Source: Planctomycetaceae bacterium
GTDB taxonomy: Bacteria > Planctomycetota > Planctomycetia > Pirellulales > JAEUIK01
DNA length: 9,145 bases
Reading direction: 5' to 3'
NCBI GenBank assembly: GCA_015493185.1
Contig: WGDQ01000558.1
Span: forward strand, 1 to 9,145
Shown here: in pieces, positions 1-6,585 of the stretch
Layout of the letters: the number at the start of each line of letters is the position of its first letter
Position numbering within the stretch: position 1 is the first letter of the stretch
Notes under the pieces: model-generated
What the model was told of the DNA's origin: nothing
The model's database searches: none
What the model saw: only the letters and a program-made list of their open reading frames with translations
Position numbers and translations under genes: made by a program

Positions 1-314
1 GACGAAAGCACTGGGTGCGACTCCTCAAAGTGCTGCGCCGCCTCGCGAAGCCGGTCAATGATCGAATGTTCTTCGGCGGCTTGCTGCTGGTCCGTCTGGC
101 CGTCAGACGCCTCTTCTGAAGCGGCCTCGTCCGTCGATGCGGCGGTACCACCCGTCGCGCCGGGGGATTGAAGTTTCTCGAGCGCCTGCTCCACTTCGTG
201 CAGCGTTTCCACAAGCATTTGCCGCACCGCAGGATCGCCCCCTTCGAGCGACTCCAGCTCTTGGTGCAACCGATCCAAGGTAGCACGCAGATCGTCTGTC
301 GGCGATTGGTTCAT
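1..314 (-). CDS. DUF4404-like small protein, C-terminus cut by window edge
   Basis: Reading leftward from the ATG at 312-314, the frame stays open for 104 codons and leaves the window. Residues 1-50 are charged and helical (DDLRATLDRLHQELESL, then DPAVRQMLVETLHEVEQAL). Residues 51-81 are a low-complexity Gly/Ala/Thr/Ser/Glu/Gln linker. From about residue 84 comes a second helix, IIDRLREAAQHFEESHPVLS. The late 'hFE.sHP.L' helix after a helical N-terminus is the pattern I associate with DUF4404, small bacterial proteins of unknown function, usually under 100 residues. The linker makes this copy longer than usual. There is no signal peptide or membrane segment, so it is probably cytoplasmic. The ribosome binding site is weak, a purine stretch about 10 bases before the ATG. 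It is transcribed divergently from the GAPDH gene across a long spacer. The family call rests on remembered motifs; the function is unknown. Confidence 0.7.
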   Translation of the reverse strand, partial: MNQSPTDDLRATLDRLHQELESLEGGDPAVRQMLVETLHEVEQALEKLQSPGATGGTAASTDEAASEEASDGQTDQQQAAEEHSIIDRLREAAQHFEESHPVLS

Positions 315-818
315 AGAACGATTCTTTCGTGATCCACGGGTGTGCGCATCGCTGGCCGTTTGCGGCACTGCCGGAAGTTGGTCTGCCTCGCAAAAAGTGA
401 TCGCGTGCGTCGTGCTGCCATAAGAGCGGAGAAACCGCCGGACGATTGCGCCCGCCCCACCAGCAACGGAACGGAACGACGCCACGGGCACAAGCGTTCG
501 ACCTATGTGAGCCGCCGCGTGCCAGCGGTTCCCCGCCGAACGTCATTGTTGTGCACGCAGGCCGGGAGACCATTGCAACAAATCAGGACACCACTGCAAA
601 CGATTGCAAATCCGTACGCATCGAGCTGTTGTGCGGCACACCTTGGCCGCTTGCGGGCAAAACCATGCGTGGCGTAGTGCGACTGCCCGCGTGGAGTCGT
701 CGGGCCGCGATCTTTCCACCACGGTTGTCGTGCTCGCTCGCGAACTGGGGAGCAGGGCTCGATCGGCGTGCGCCTCTGCAAACCATCGCACCGCCCCGGG
801 CTGGTTGCGCCGGGCTGG
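315..818. other. Non-coding spacer between divergent genes
   Basis: Several overlapping frames are open here on both strands, but none has a recognisable protein pattern, a ribosome binding site or plausible composition. They look like GC-rich chance frames. The stretch should hold the promoter of the minus-strand DUF4404-like gene, but I could not pick out a convincing one. A short motif recurs: CCACTGCAAACGATTGCA (591-608) and CCTCTGCAAACCATCGCA (773-790) match at 15 of 18 positions, with a weaker relative at 570-584. I do not recognise it as any known site. Confidence 0.6.
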
Positions 819-847
819 TTGTTGTTTTTTCCGCCCCTCAGTATAAT
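819..847 (+). promoter_or_regulatory. Sigma70-type promoter, probably for the GAPDH gene
   Basis: TTGTTG at 819-824 (-35; four of six consensus bases) is followed after exactly 17 bases by a perfect TATAAT at 842-847 (-10). It faces the GAPDH gene, the first gene downstream. The predicted transcript start is near 854, which gives a leader of about 300 bases. No better promoter is visible closer to the gene. The elements are seen directly; their use is inferred. Confidence 0.6.
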
Positions 848-1140
848 TCGGCCGTTTTGTTTCAGCCACGTTGCCGGCGCGAAGGGGGTGGCACGAGTTT
901 CCCTCCGCGTGGCGAACTCTTTCGTCGCGCTGCGGCGAAATGGCCGGCGACTTCCTCAGCAATGCGTGAAGACCGCACCGATGGCGGCAATCCGATGCGG
1001 CTACGTGCCGCAGTGAGTTTCAGGCCCATGGAACCGGCGCTGCATCTCGGCATCGGTTGTCCTGCGCCAGACGGCTTGCACGCCATCTTTATCTTTTAAG
1101 TCTACACCTACTCAAAATCGTCACTGGCGACCGAACAACA
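848..1140 (+). other. Long untranslated leader of the GAPDH gene (predicted)
   Basis: About 290 bases lie between the TATAAT box and the ribosome binding site of the GAPDH gene. No short frame here has a good start signal. One clean hairpin is present: TGCGGC at 996-1001 pairs with GCCGCA at 1007-1012 around a five-base loop. There is no T-run behind it, so it is not a classical terminator. I do not recognise a riboswitch family. The segment could be a structured leader or simply spacer. Confidence 0.35.
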
Positions 1141-1146
1141 AAGGAG
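1141..1146 (+). promoter_or_regulatory. Ribosome binding site that fixes a GTG start
   Basis: AAGGAG lies seven bases before the GTG at 1154-1156. No ATG nearby would give the conserved GAPDH N-terminus, so this site decides in favour of GTG. Confidence 0.85.
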
Positions 1147-1153
1147 CCCTATC

Positions 1154-2173
1154 GTGGCAACTCGCGTAGCGATCAACGGATTTGGACGCATCGGGCGTCT
1201 GGTGTTTCGCAACATGGTGGCCCGCAGCGACGAGTTCGAGGTGGTTGCCATCAACGACCTGACCGACAATCGCACACTGGCCAACTTGTTGAAGTATGAC
1301 AGCATCCACCGCCGCTTCAATGGCACGGTGGAACACGACGAGAACGGACTGATCGTCAACGGACGGCACATCCGTGTGTATGAAGAGCGCAACCCGAGCC
1401 AACTGCCCTGGAAAGACCTGGAGGTAGACATCGCGATCGAAAGCACCGGCGTGTTCACCAGCCGCGCGGCGGACGGCAAGCCGGGTTACGATTCGCACCT
1501 TGAAGCGGGGGCTCGAAAGGTGGTGCTCAGCGCCCCGGCCAAAGACAAACCCGACCTGACCTGCGTGATGGGCGTGAACGACGATCGCCTGACGCCCGAG
1601 ATGCGGTGCGTTTCCAATGCCAGTTGCACAACCAATTGCCTGGCCCCCATGGCCAAGGTGCTGAACGAAAAGTTCGGCATCGTCAAAGGGCTGATGACCA
1701 CCGTGCACGCTTATACGAACGATCAGAGGGTGCAAGATCTACCGCACAAAGACCTCTATCGCTCGCGTGCCGCGGCACAGAACATCATTCCCACCTCGAC
1801 CGGCGCGGCCAAAGCCGTCGGGCTGGTGATTCCCGAGCTTCAGGGCAAGCTGACCGGCATGGCCATGCGGGTACCGGTGGGCACGGGCAGTGTTGTCGAT
1901 CTGACGACGATTCTTGCTCGCGAAGCGACGGCCGAGGAAATCAACACCGCCATGCGCGAAGCCGCCGAAGGGCCGCTGAAGGGCATTTTAGATTACACCG
2001 AAGACCCCATCGTTTCGTCCGACATCATCGGCGATTCGCACAGTTCGATCTTCGTCGGCGATTGGACCACGGTGATCGATGGCAACATGGCCAAAACCGT
2101 TAGTTGGTACGACAACGAATGGGGTTATAGCTGCCGCACCGTCGATCTGGTGGCCAAGCTGGCGAAGTTATAA
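1154..2173 (+). CDS. gapA: Glyceraldehyde-3-phosphate dehydrogenase, NAD-type (class I)
   Basis: This 339-residue enzyme converts glyceraldehyde 3-phosphate, phosphate and NAD+ to 1,3-bisphosphoglycerate in cytoplasmic glycolysis, normally as a homotetramer. The Rossmann fold opens with INGFGRIGR (7-15). Asp35 in AINDL is the residue that selects NAD+ over NADP+. The catalytic motif SNASCTTNC puts the nucleophile at Cys158, and TTVHAYTNDQ gives the base His185. DLPHKDL (195-201) keeps the Leu-Pro pair typical of NAD-dependent glycolytic enzymes, so this is GapA-like rather than the NADP-using GapB type. TGAAKAVG and the C-terminal WYDNEWGYS are intact. Length is normal. A few extra residues (about 104-114, ADGKPGY) lie before the HLEAGAKKV-type helix compared with E. 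coli or Geobacillus. Translation starts at GTG behind AAGGAG. It appears monocistronic: a hairpin follows and the next gene is convergent. Confidence 0.97.
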   Translation: MATRVAINGFGRIGRLVFRNMVARSDEFEVVAINDLTDNRTLANLLKYDSIHRRFNGTVEHDENGLIVNGRHIRVYEERNPSQLPWKDLEVDIAIESTGVFTSRAADGKPGYDSHLEAGARKVVLSAPAKDKPDLTCVMGVNDDRLTPEMRCVSNASCTTNCLAPMAKVLNEKFGIVKGLMTTVHAYTNDQRVQDLPHKDLYRSRAAAQNIIPTSTGAAKAVGLVIPELQGKLTGMAMRVPVGTGSVVDLTTILAREATAEEINTAMREAAEGPLKGILDYTEDPIVSSDIIGDSHSSIFVGDWTTVIDGNMAKTVSWYDNEWGYSCRTVDLVAKLAKL

Positions 2174-2177
2174 GAGC

Positions 2178-2249
2178 CAACGGACAAAACAGGAATTGCG
2201 GATAAGCAGACCGCGGTTTCGCTTGTCGCTTATCGGATTTGTCCGGTTG
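2178..2249. terminator. Long imperfect hairpin between convergent genes
   Basis: CGGACAAA (2181-2188) pairs with TTTGTCCG (2238-2245). Three more outer pairs form past one bulged G, and an inner stem GATAAGC (2201-2207) pairs with GCTTATC (2228-2234). The hairpin starts five bases after the GAPDH stop and faces the end of the lipoprotein gene, so it could end transcription from both sides. It has no T-run on either strand, so it is not a textbook intrinsic terminator. Confidence 0.45.
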
Positions 2250-2343
2250 CTTTAAGACAACCACCGCGACGGCTGCCGTTGGCCGGCGGCCGCTTTCGCA
2301 CGGCTCCGCATCGAATCGCAAGGATTTGGGGGGACGATGCGGC

Positions 2344-3933
2344 TCAGCGATAGGGCGCCCATTGCGGTCGGCGGCGCTTTTTCCTGGTGCGCTCGCGCGA
2401 CGAATCGCCCGTGCCACGTTGTCCACCCTCAGGATCGCGATGCTCAGCCGATGTGCGATCCGAGGCGGCGCGTTCCGGCATTGTTGTATTGTGGTCGGCC
2501 GACCCGCGAGGCGCAGAAGAACGTGCGGCGCGAGGACTCTGCTGCTCTGACGCGTTGCCCGCGGCGTGCGACCGCGATTTGGCTGACACAGCGGTGGGCG
2601 AGGTCGCGCGCGAATCGCGATTTGCCGTGCGCTCGTGCCGGTGCCCGCTGCGGGGCAGCGCCGAGGTTTCCAGCGGACGGGCGGCCGGAGCATGCGGCAG
2701 GCCAGACCGATCGGCCTGTGGCGCGGTAAGCTGCGCCGGCGGCAGCGGTCCGTCTGGCTGCGACGTCGATGTGGGCTCGGGATCTGCCGGCGACGACGAC
2801 GACTCCAAACGCGGCGCCGACGGCTCGTCCGGCGGTGTGTCCTGCGACTGACGATCAACTTTGTCATGCTCCGCGGCTTGCCACCGCGAGCCGCCAGGCG
2901 GGGGTGGATCAACGAAGATCGGTCGGTCTGCGCGAAATTCCTTGCCGTCGGCGGTGACGAAGCGAACGTGCAAATGCAACCGGCGGTGGCGCGGGACCAC
3001 GGCAGGCCACGGCATCTCGAGGTGGATCCCCTCGGCCAGTAAGCTCTCTCGAAAGCGCTCGGCCACTTCGTCGGGCGAAAAATCCCATCGCGCAATCCGC
3101 GGGTCGCCCTCGCGCACGTTGGGGTCGACCACCACCACGGCCAACTCGCCCGGCACGTTGATGATCTGATTCTCGGCGTTGCGAGGCTCGACCACAATCA
3201 TCACGCCGTCGTCGCCCGGACGGTCGTCTTGATTCACACCGCCGGTCAGCAAGCGGTTCAGCGTGATGCGCGCTACCATATAGTCGTCGATCGCTGCTTC
3301 GCCCGAGCGGTTCTCGTCCTCTTGTTTTTGTTTGGTGTCGGTCGGTCCGTCGTTCTCTTCCGTGCGTTCTCGGTTGGCCAATGACGACGGAGCGTCGCTT
3401 TTCGCGTCCGTCTCTGCTCGCGGAAACGACACGCGCCGGTCGCGACGTTCCTTGGGCAGCGATGTTTCGGCCGGTGGTTGGGGGGGTGCGTCGTCTTCGT
3501 CGGGATTAAGCAGCGGCGGCTGCTGGTCGGGCCCCGGGCTGCCGTTATCCTCGGGAGCGGATTCTGAAGCGTCCGATGGAGGACGAAACGGCGGGGCTTC
3601 GCCTCCCTGTTGCTCGAAATCGTTCGAGGGCTGCGTCACATCGGGCGGTCCCAGATCGATTTCTGGCGGACGCGCGCCACCACCGAAGCCGGGCTCTTCA
3701 GATGTCCCGCCCGCGGCCAACTGCTTTCGCAGGGCGGCGTTTTCCCGACGGCACGAAGCCAGCATGGCCTCGAAATGATCGAGATCGTCTTCGAGATGAT
3801 AGATCTCGTCTTCCATCAAGCGCAGCTCGCGCTCCAGCAGTTCCTGGCTGCCGTTGGTGCGGCAACCGGCGGCCGAAAGCAACAGCCAAATGCCGCACAT
3901 CAGCACGATCCCGCGTCGCATTCGAATCACCAT
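2344..3933 (-). CDS. Predicted lipoprotein with coiled coil, core domain and disordered tails
   Basis: This 529-residue protein has unknown function. Residues 1-24 form a lipoprotein signal: basic MVIRMRRG, a hydrophobic run, then SAAGC with Cys24 as the likely lipidated residue. Residues 30-72 (ELLERELRLMEDEIYHLEDD onward) are a heptad-like coiled coil. Residues 75-213 are low-complexity, rich in Pro, Gly, Asp and Glu. Residues about 214-345 look folded and beta-rich: ARITLNRLLTGG, then GDDGVMIVVEPR, PGELAVVVVDPNV, ARWDFSPDEVAERF and HLHVRFVTADGKEF. Residues 346-529 are again disordered, ending in the basic RERTRKKRRRPQ. I chose the ATG at 3931-3933 because GGAG lies eight bases upstream and the signal peptide starts there; the frame extends upstream only to a GTG with no such support. 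It is probably anchored facing the periplasm. I recall similar core motifs in unnamed planctomycete proteins. It is convergent with gapA and stands alone. Confidence 0.8.
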   Translation of the reverse strand: MVIRMRRGIVLMCGIWLLLSAAGCRTNGSQELLERELRLMEDEIYHLEDDLDHFEAMLASCRRENAALRKQLAAGGTSEEPGFGGGARPPEIDLGPPDVTQPSNDFEQQGGEAPPFRPPSDASESAPEDNGSPGPDQQPPLLNPDEDDAPPQPPAETSLPKERRDRRVSFPRAETDAKSDAPSSLANRERTEENDGPTDTKQKQEDENRSGEAAIDDYMVARITLNRLLTGGVNQDDRPGDDGVMIVVEPRNAENQIINVPGELAVVVVDPNVREGDPRIARWDFSPDEVAERFRESLLAEGIHLEMPWPAVVPRHRRLHLHVRFVTADGKEFRADRPIFVDPPPPGGSRWQAAEHDKVDRQSQDTPPDEPSAPRLESSSSPADPEPTSTSQPDGPLPPAQLTAPQADRSGLPHAPAARPLETSALPRSGHRHERTANRDSRATSPTAVSAKSRSHAAGNASEQQSPRAARSSAPRGSADHNTTMPERAASDRTSAEHRDPEGGQRGTGDSSRERTRKKRRRPQWAPYR

Positions 3934-3945
3934 TTTGCGCACTCC

Positions 3946-4867
3946 GGTCTTGCGAACCGGTTCCTTCACCGTGCAAAACTGTCCCGTCGCGGTGGCTGGC
4001 CATGCGGGCGGCGCTCGGCGAACATTGTTTCTCGCTCGCACAGCCCGCTCGGTGGCACCACCAACTCCGCTTGCCGCCCCTATGGAGCAAGCAAGCTAAG
4101 TAAAACCATCCGTCCGCGCTCGTTCGTGGCCGGGCGGTTCGAGCTGTCGCATCGTGCCCGCGGCACCCGATGGACAACGCCACGATGCCCGCACAGCCGA
4201 CCGGCGAACGCCGCGCGGTGGTTTGCTGTTTTATTCGGATGTGTTTGCTTCGGTGGGTCGATGGTAGTCGGCACACATTGCGGCGCGGGAAGCCGACTTC
4301 GTGTGCCGGGCTTGCTTGGCCTGCGAGCAGGCAGGCGGCGCGGCAGGATTGTCTGGACCGCTTGTAAAAAAGCTGCGGCCGCACCCGTTCGGGCTGGCAA
4401 GAGTCGGTCCGTGCGGGATGCGGACCCAACGCATGCCGGCCTGCCGATGGCGCGCGGACAGGATCGTTCACCCCAAAGCGCTACGGCGCCGGGCATCTGC
4501 CGCGGCAAGCCACGCTGAGCAAAACGGGGCGCGAGCCGTGCGTTATGGGGCAGTTCGGCCAGAGCAGCCTTTGATCGATTCGCCTCCTTGCGAGTCGCTA
4601 TTCAAAACGCCTTTAAGATGTGAAAAAAACGGCTCACGATCCGACGACAAGGGTGCCCGCGGCTCCGGAAAAACTCCGTGCATTCGGTAAGCACCTGCCG
4701 ACAAGCGGACCGTAGCATCGTGGTCGGGACGTGCTGCAAACAAGCCGCTCGCGGTGAGCCGGCCGCGAATCCTTTCGATGTACGCCTTTTCGATGAAACG
4801 AACGCTTCGAACTCGATTCCGTCGCGCCGCCGCGTGGGCAACACGCAGTGGCGCCGCAACCGACGGC
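3946..4867. other. Non-coding spacer of about 920 bases
   Basis: This stretch lies downstream of the clpP gene at 4868 and upstream of the lipoprotein gene. Open frames occur on both strands (for example minus 4080-4508 and plus 4301-4690), but they overlap each other, lack ribosome binding sites and read as Arg/Pro/Ala-rich chance frames. It should contain the lipoprotein promoter; I found no convincing -35/-10 pair. An inverted repeat lies at 4269-4308, a small GCCTG/CAGGC hairpin at 4319-4332 and a ten-base palindrome TGCGGCCGCA at 4374-4383. Confidence 0.6.
4269..4308. repeat. Inverted repeat CGGCACAC / GTGTGCCG
   Basis: CGGCACAC at 4269-4276 is the exact reverse complement of GTGTGCCG at 4301-4308, with a 24-base loop. 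An alternative six-base pairing, AGTCGG (4266-4271) with CCGACT (4293-4298), overlaps it, so two mutually exclusive folds are possible. It resembles dispersed intergenic hairpin repeats I recall from planctomycete genomes, but copy number cannot be judged from one window. Confidence 0.5.
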
Positions 4868-4882
4868 CTATTGTGCGTCGGT
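4859..4882 (-). terminator. Hairpin across the stop codon of the distal clpP
   Basis: ACCGACG (4859-4865) pairs perfectly with CGTCGGT (4876-4882) around a ten-base loop that contains the TAG stop of the clpP gene. No T-run follows on the minus strand, so a terminator role is only possible; it could instead protect the 3' end. Confidence 0.3.
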
Positions 4883-5461
4883 GATGTGTTCGATCACGCG
4901 ATCGATCAAGCCGTAGTCGCGGGCCTCTTCGGCGGTCATGAAGCGGTCGCGATCGGTATCGGCATTGATCTTTTCCAGCGAATTGCCGGTGTGCTTGATC
5001 AAAATCTGGTTCAGCTTTTCCTTGATCTTGCGAAACTCTTTGGCATGAATCTCGATGTCGGCGGCCGTGCCTTCCATGCCGGCCAAAGGTTGGTGGATCA
5101 TGATTCGTGAGTTGGGCAGGGCGAACCGCTTGCCTTTGGTGCCCGCGGTGAGCAGCACCGCGCCCATCGACGCACATTGCCCAATGCAGTAGGTGGCCAC
5201 ATCGCAACTGACGAATTGCATGGTGTCGTAGATGGCCAGGCCCGAGGTCACGCTGCCGCCGGGCGAATTGATGTAAAGGTGGATGTCGGCCGTGGCATCT
5301 TCCGACTGGAGAAACAGCAATTGGGCGACGACCAGATTGGCCACATCGTCGTTGATGGCGCTGCCCAGAAAGATGATGCGGTCCTTCAAGAGCCGGCTAT
5401 AGATATCCATGGCCCGCTCTTCGCGGCCGCTTTTTTCGATTACGTAGGGAATAAGAGGCAT
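4868..5461 (-). CDS. clpP: ATP-dependent Clp protease proteolytic subunit (ClpP, canonical type)
   Basis: ClpP is a serine peptidase that stacks as two seven-subunit rings and degrades cytoplasmic proteins fed in by ClpX, ClpA or ClpC. At 197 residues this copy has the usual mature length and aligns closely with firmicute ClpP from its first residues: MPLIPYVIEK, then ERAMDIYSRLLKDRIIFLG. The triad is complete: Ser98 in CIGQCASMGA, His123 in MIHQPLAG and Asp172 in TDRDRFMTAEEA. The ring-contact Asp-Arg pair (170-171) and the oxyanion-region YINSPGGSV (63-71) are present. I chose the ATG at 5459-5461 because it matches the family N-terminus and has GAGGAG 11 bases upstream; the open frame extends to a TTG at 5518 that adds unmatched residues. 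It lies 242 bases downstream of a second clpP on the same strand. No clpX follows it, unlike in many bacteria. Confidence 0.96.
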   Translation of the reverse strand: MPLIPYVIEKSGREERAMDIYSRLLKDRIIFLGSAINDDVANLVVAQLLFLQSEDATADIHLYINSPGGSVTSGLAIYDTMQFVSCDVATYCIGQCASMGAVLLTAGTKGKRFALPNSRIMIHQPLAGMEGTAADIEIHAKEFRKIKEKLNQILIKHTGNSLEKINADTDRDRFMTAEEARDYGLIDRVIEHITDAQ

Positions 5462-5489
5462 TCGCTCCAAGGCTCCTCTTTTTTCTTGA

Positions 5490-5518
5490 CGAATAGGACC
5501 GTTGGCCCGTGTGTTCAA
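5490..5518 (-). promoter_or_regulatory. Weak promoter candidate before the distal clpP
   Basis: On the minus strand, TTGAAC (5513-5518) is separated by 17 bases from TATTCG (5490-5495). The spacing is ideal, but the -10 matches only the first three consensus bases. It would start a transcript near 5483 with a leader of about 20 bases carrying the GAGGAG site. If real, this gene can be expressed separately from tig and the first clpP. Confidence 0.3.
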
Positions 5519-5703
5519 CCGGCTGAAGAAAAAAACCGCGTGGTGGTTGTCGGCAATCGCTTTGGCATGGCTGGCGGCTCGACCGCTCCAGACCGATCAA
5601 GCGGTTTCGAGTGAACATCGTTGGGTCGCCGCTCGGGCCGCGTTTGCCACGGGGTGCAACCGCGCCCGCTTGCGGCCGACAACGACTGTCGACCGTGCGG
5701 TTC

Positions 5704-6330
5704 TCAGTCTTCTTCTTCCTCTTCCGCACCGGGCGGCTTGTCGAGCACGTCGTCGACAATGCCGTATTCTTTTGCCTCGGTCGGTGTCATGTAAAAGTCG
5801 CGATCGGTGTCTTTGGCCACGCGTTCGACCGGCTGCCCCGTGTGTTCGGAAAGAATGCGGTTCAGCGTGTCGCGGGTTTTCAGGATCTCTTGGGCCTGAA
5901 TCTCGATGTCCGAGACCTGCCCCCCCACGGCACCGAAGGGCTGGTGAATCATCACTTTGGCATGAGGCAGCGCGTACCGTTTGCCCTTGGTGCCGCCGGC
6001 CAGCAGAACGGCGGCCCCGCTGGCGGCCAAGCCGACACAATAGGTGCTGACTTTGCAGCTTAGAATCTGCATCGTGTCGTAAATGGCCAACGTGGCGCTC
6101 ACGCTGCCGCCCGGCGAGTTGATATAGAAGTGAATGTCTTTGCGGCGGTTTTCGCTCTGTAGGTAGAGCAACTGCATCACCAGCCCCATCGCGTTGTCGT
6201 CGCGAATCTCTCCCTGAAGAAAGATGATGCGGTTTTCCAGCAGCAAATCACCAAGCGTCATTTGCCGCTGGCGCTGGTATTCGTAGGCCGCTCGCGGACT
6301 AACCGGCAAAGGCCCCAAAAAGTCGTTCAT
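5704..6330 (-). CDS. clpP: ATP-dependent Clp protease proteolytic subunit (divergent ClpP paralogue)
   Basis: This second ClpP has 208 residues, only moderately similar to its neighbour. The triad is complete: Ser104 in CVGLAASGAAVLL, His129 in VMIHQPFG and Asp178 in TDRDFYMTPTEA. YINSPGGSVSATLAIYDTM and the handle region (SDIEIQAQEILKTRDTLNRIL) are well conserved. Three things differ from the canonical copy. The residue after the catalytic serine is Gly instead of Met (AASGA). The N-terminus, MNDFLGPLPVSPRAAYEYQR, lacks the usual P.VIE start of the axial loop. The C-terminus ends in an acidic tail, GAEEEEED. Paired unlike ClpPs in other bacteria, such as Mycobacterium and Listeria, form mixed ClpP1P2 complexes; the same is plausible here but inferred. 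The ATG at 6328-6330 has AAGGA six bases upstream. It lies between tig and the canonical clpP, all on one strand. Confidence 0.95.
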   Translation of the reverse strand: MNDFLGPLPVSPRAAYEYQRQRQMTLGDLLLENRIIFLQGEIRDDNAMGLVMQLLYLQSENRRKDIHFYINSPGGSVSATLAIYDTMQILSCKVSTYCVGLAASGAAVLLAGGTKGKRYALPHAKVMIHQPFGAVGGQVSDIEIQAQEILKTRDTLNRILSEHTGQPVERVAKDTDRDFYMTPTEAKEYGIVDDVLDKPPGAEEEEED

Positions 6331-6378
6331 GCTCGATCCTTCTTGCTCAACACGTATCGACGGGCAACGCGAACTTCA

Positions 6379-6398
6379 GCGGTTTGTTACGAAACCGC
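6379..6398. promoter_or_regulatory. Perfect hairpin in the tig-clpP spacer
   Basis: GCGGTTT (6379-6385) and AAACCGC (6392-6398) form a perfect seven-base inverted repeat around a six-base loop, 49 bases upstream of the clpP start. There is no T-run, so it is more like an operator, an attenuator or an RNA stem than a terminator. It does not match CIRCE. The rest of the 255-base spacer (6331-6585) shows no clear gene or promoter. Confidence 0.35.
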
Positions 6399-6585
6399 GA
6401 TTCACCTGTCGGCCGTTCTGGGTTGGTCGCAGTAGGCGTTTGAAGTGCAAATGGATGTGTGATTGTTGACGGCTGACACGGCCCGGCGGGGTTCTTGTTC
6501 GGATGCCAGACGCCACCGGCAAGGCACGGTCGCGGTTCGCATTTCTCGACAACGAAGCGGTGATCTCCCCAACGAGCCTGACCGG

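Noticed and set aside
446..1099. 217-codon plus-strand open frame before the GAPDH gene
   Set aside because: No ribosome binding site, no recognisable motif, Arg/Pro/Ala-rich composition typical of chance frames in GC-rich DNA, and it runs across the TATAAT promoter.
2100..3197. 365-codon minus-strand frame overlapping the lipoprotein gene
   Set aside because: It is very rich in Arg/Ser/Pro, overlaps the end of gapA, and lies inside the gene whose frame has a signal peptide, coiled coil and folded core.
3610..4518. 302-codon plus-strand frame opposite the lipoprotein N-terminus
   Set aside because: It is antisense to the better-supported lipoprotein over its first third, has no start signal, and reads as unordered Arg/Gly/Ala sequence beyond that.
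4602..5207. Minus-strand frame overlapping clpP
   Set aside because: A shifted-frame shadow of the well-supported clpP gene with Arg/His-rich composition.
5520..5545. Intrinsic terminator between the two clpP genes
   Set aside because: The minus strand has a seven-T run, but only a very weak stem precedes it.
6379..6398. CIRCE heat-shock operator upstream of clpP
   Set aside because: The inverted repeat has the wrong sequence and spacing; CIRCE is TTAGCACTC-N9-GAGTGCTAA.
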